Shown in pieces: positions 4,394 to 5,279 of a stretch of 5,279 nucleotides of DNA. Source of the DNA: an uncultured Peptococcaceae bacterium. GTDB taxonomy: Bacteria; Bacillota; Peptococcia; Peptococcales; Peptococcaceae. The DNA lies in contig CAUDRX010000163.1 in NCBI GenBank assembly GCA_958451915.1, positions 1 through 5,279 of the forward strand, read 5' to 3'. The position numbers and the translations under genes were made by a program. Position 1 is the stretch's first letter; the number at the start of each line of letters is the position of its first letter. The notes beneath the pieces are model-generated. The model was not told the origin of the DNA and made no database searches. It was given only the letters and a program-made list of their open reading frames with translations.

Positions 4394-5279
4394 ATGGATC
4401 TTTTGCAGCTTCAATACTTTATCACCATCGCCGAATGCCAGCATATCACTAACGCCGCCAACCAACTGCGTGTCTCTCAGCCATCGCTCTCCAACACCCT
4501 CTCCCGCATCGAGAACGAGCTTGGCGCCAAGCTCTTTGACCGACAGGGACGAAATATCGTCCTGAACGATTACGGCAAGATCCTCCTCACTCACGCCAAG
4601 ACCATCTTCCGCGAGCTCGATAACATCGAGACTGAGATCAACGAACTTAAGGCCCAGCAGACCAACACCATCACCATCGCTTCTGTCGATTCCGTCTATG
4701 TCAAAGATTGGCTGCCCGCCTTCATCGAATCCCACCCGGACCTCATCATCCATCACACTATTGGCTCCTGTGCCGCTCTCGAAGAACAGCTCCTGAACGG
4801 CGAGATCGATTTCGCCATCACCGATGCCCGCACCCTGCCTAAAGAATGTGAGCGCTTCGTCCTCGGCACCGACGAATACGTCGTCCTCGCGCCCCTCGAC
4901 AGCCCCCTCGCCCAGGAAAACCCACAGGACTTCGCCAACTTCCGCAATGCCCCCTTCATCTGCTCCCCAAAGACCGAAGACATCCTGCGCCCCATTGACA
5001 TTCTCAGCCAGGACGCCGGTTTCAAGCCCAACATTATCTTTGAAGGCGGTCAGGACCTTCTCTCCCGACTCCAGCACCTCAGCTACGGCAACATCGTCGC
5101 CTTTGTCTCGCGCATCAACCGGCCCGAGTATCGCACCCTCTGCGAAAGATACTCCCACATCATTTACCTCACCAACGAGTGCGCCCGCTACAAAGTCCAC
5201 CTCATCTGGGACCCTCGCCGTACCCTCACCCAGGCCGCCCAGACCCTTCTCGACTTCGCCCAGCACCATACCGAACAAT
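4394..5279 (+). CDS. LysR-family transcriptional regulator (3' end missing)
   Basis: This is a DNA-binding regulator of the LysR family. The ATG at 4394 follows GGAG (4382-4385) at 8 nt spacing, and 295 codons run to the right edge without a stop. The family is usually about 290-310 residues, so little is missing. The winged helix-turn-helix spans about 1-60: MDLLQLQYFITIAE, then TNAANQLRVSQPSLSNTLSRIE (19-40), then ELGAKLFDR (42-50). A linker helix covers about 62-88. The effector-binding periplasmic-protein-like domain starts near TITIASVDSV (92-101), with the typical LLNGEIDFAITDA segment after it. The gene is divergent from the MFS/amidohydrolase pair, so it probably regulates that operon and itself in response to the transported compound or its product. 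Codon use is odd: about 22 of 35 leucines are CTC and third-position C dominates, whereas the neighbours favour CTG. This may mean a different origin or a different mutational history. Confidence 0.93.
   Translation, partial: MDLLQLQYFITIAECQHITNAANQLRVSQPSLSNTLSRIENELGAKLFDRQGRNIVLNDYGKILLTHAKTIFRELDNIETEINELKAQQTNTITIASVDSVYVKDWLPAFIESHPDLIIHHTIGSCAALEEQLLNGEIDFAITDARTLPKECERFVLGTDEYVVLAPLDSPLAQENPQDFANFRNAPFICSPKTEDILRPIDILSQDAGFKPNIIFEGGQDLLSRLQHLSYGNIVAFVSRINRPEYRTLCERYSHIIYLTNECARYKVHLIWDPRRTLTQAAQTLLDFAQHHTEQ

Noticed and set aside
4286..5278. 330-codon open frame on the minus strand opposite the LysR gene
   Set aside because: It is a by-product of C-rich third positions in the LysR gene. 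The translation is acidic, G/V/D/E-rich and family-less, while the plus strand encodes a clear LysR protein with a ribosome binding site.

Overview
The window reads as a moderate-GC (about half G+C by eye) bacterial chromosome segment. It has strong AGGAG-type ribosome binding sites about 8 nt from the starts, sigma-70-like promoters and compact rho-independent terminators. The ymdB-family gene and general style suggest Bacillota, possibly an anaerobic Negativicutes-type organism. That placement is inference and weak. I see no insertion sequence, phage gene or CRISPR array.

Layout, left to right. (1) 1-635, minus: most of a YmdB/TIGR00282-family metallophosphodiesterase, cut by the left edge, with its own extended -10 promoter at 664-692. 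(2) 714-868, minus: a self-contained small-RNA unit. It has a near-consensus promoter (TTTACA-17 bp-TATAAT), a tRNA-His-like gene with a GTG anticodon at 755-824, and a terminator at 714-745. The tRNA departs from the standard cloverleaf in several places. (3) 1015-2649, minus: a 544-residue amidohydrolase family 3 (YtcJ/NfdA-like, COG1574-type) enzyme, with a strong terminator at 969-1001. (4) 2731-4059, minus: a 12-helix MFS transporter resembling the anion:cation symporter group. It is followed by a terminator-like hairpin lying between it and the amidohydrolase. (5) 4060-4393: an AT-rich divergent intergenic region rich in dyads. (6) 4394 to the right edge, plus: a nearly complete LysR-type regulator.

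How the genes fit together. The divergent LysR regulator, transporter and cytoplasmic metal-dependent amidohydrolase form a classic inducible uptake-and-hydrolysis unit. The likely logic is that the MFS protein imports a small, probably anionic solute, the amidohydrolase cleaves a C-N (or ester) bond in it, and the LysR protein senses the solute or product. The substrate cannot be named from sequence. The hairpin between transporter and enzyme leaves almost no room for a separate promoter, so the enzyme is probably expressed by partial readthrough. The ymdB gene and the tRNA are separate transcription units unrelated to this catabolic module.

The points most worth a second look are the aberrant but well-promoted tRNA-His-like gene, the hairpin and dyad cluster in the divergent promoter region, the intra-operon attenuator, and the distinct codon usage of the LysR gene.
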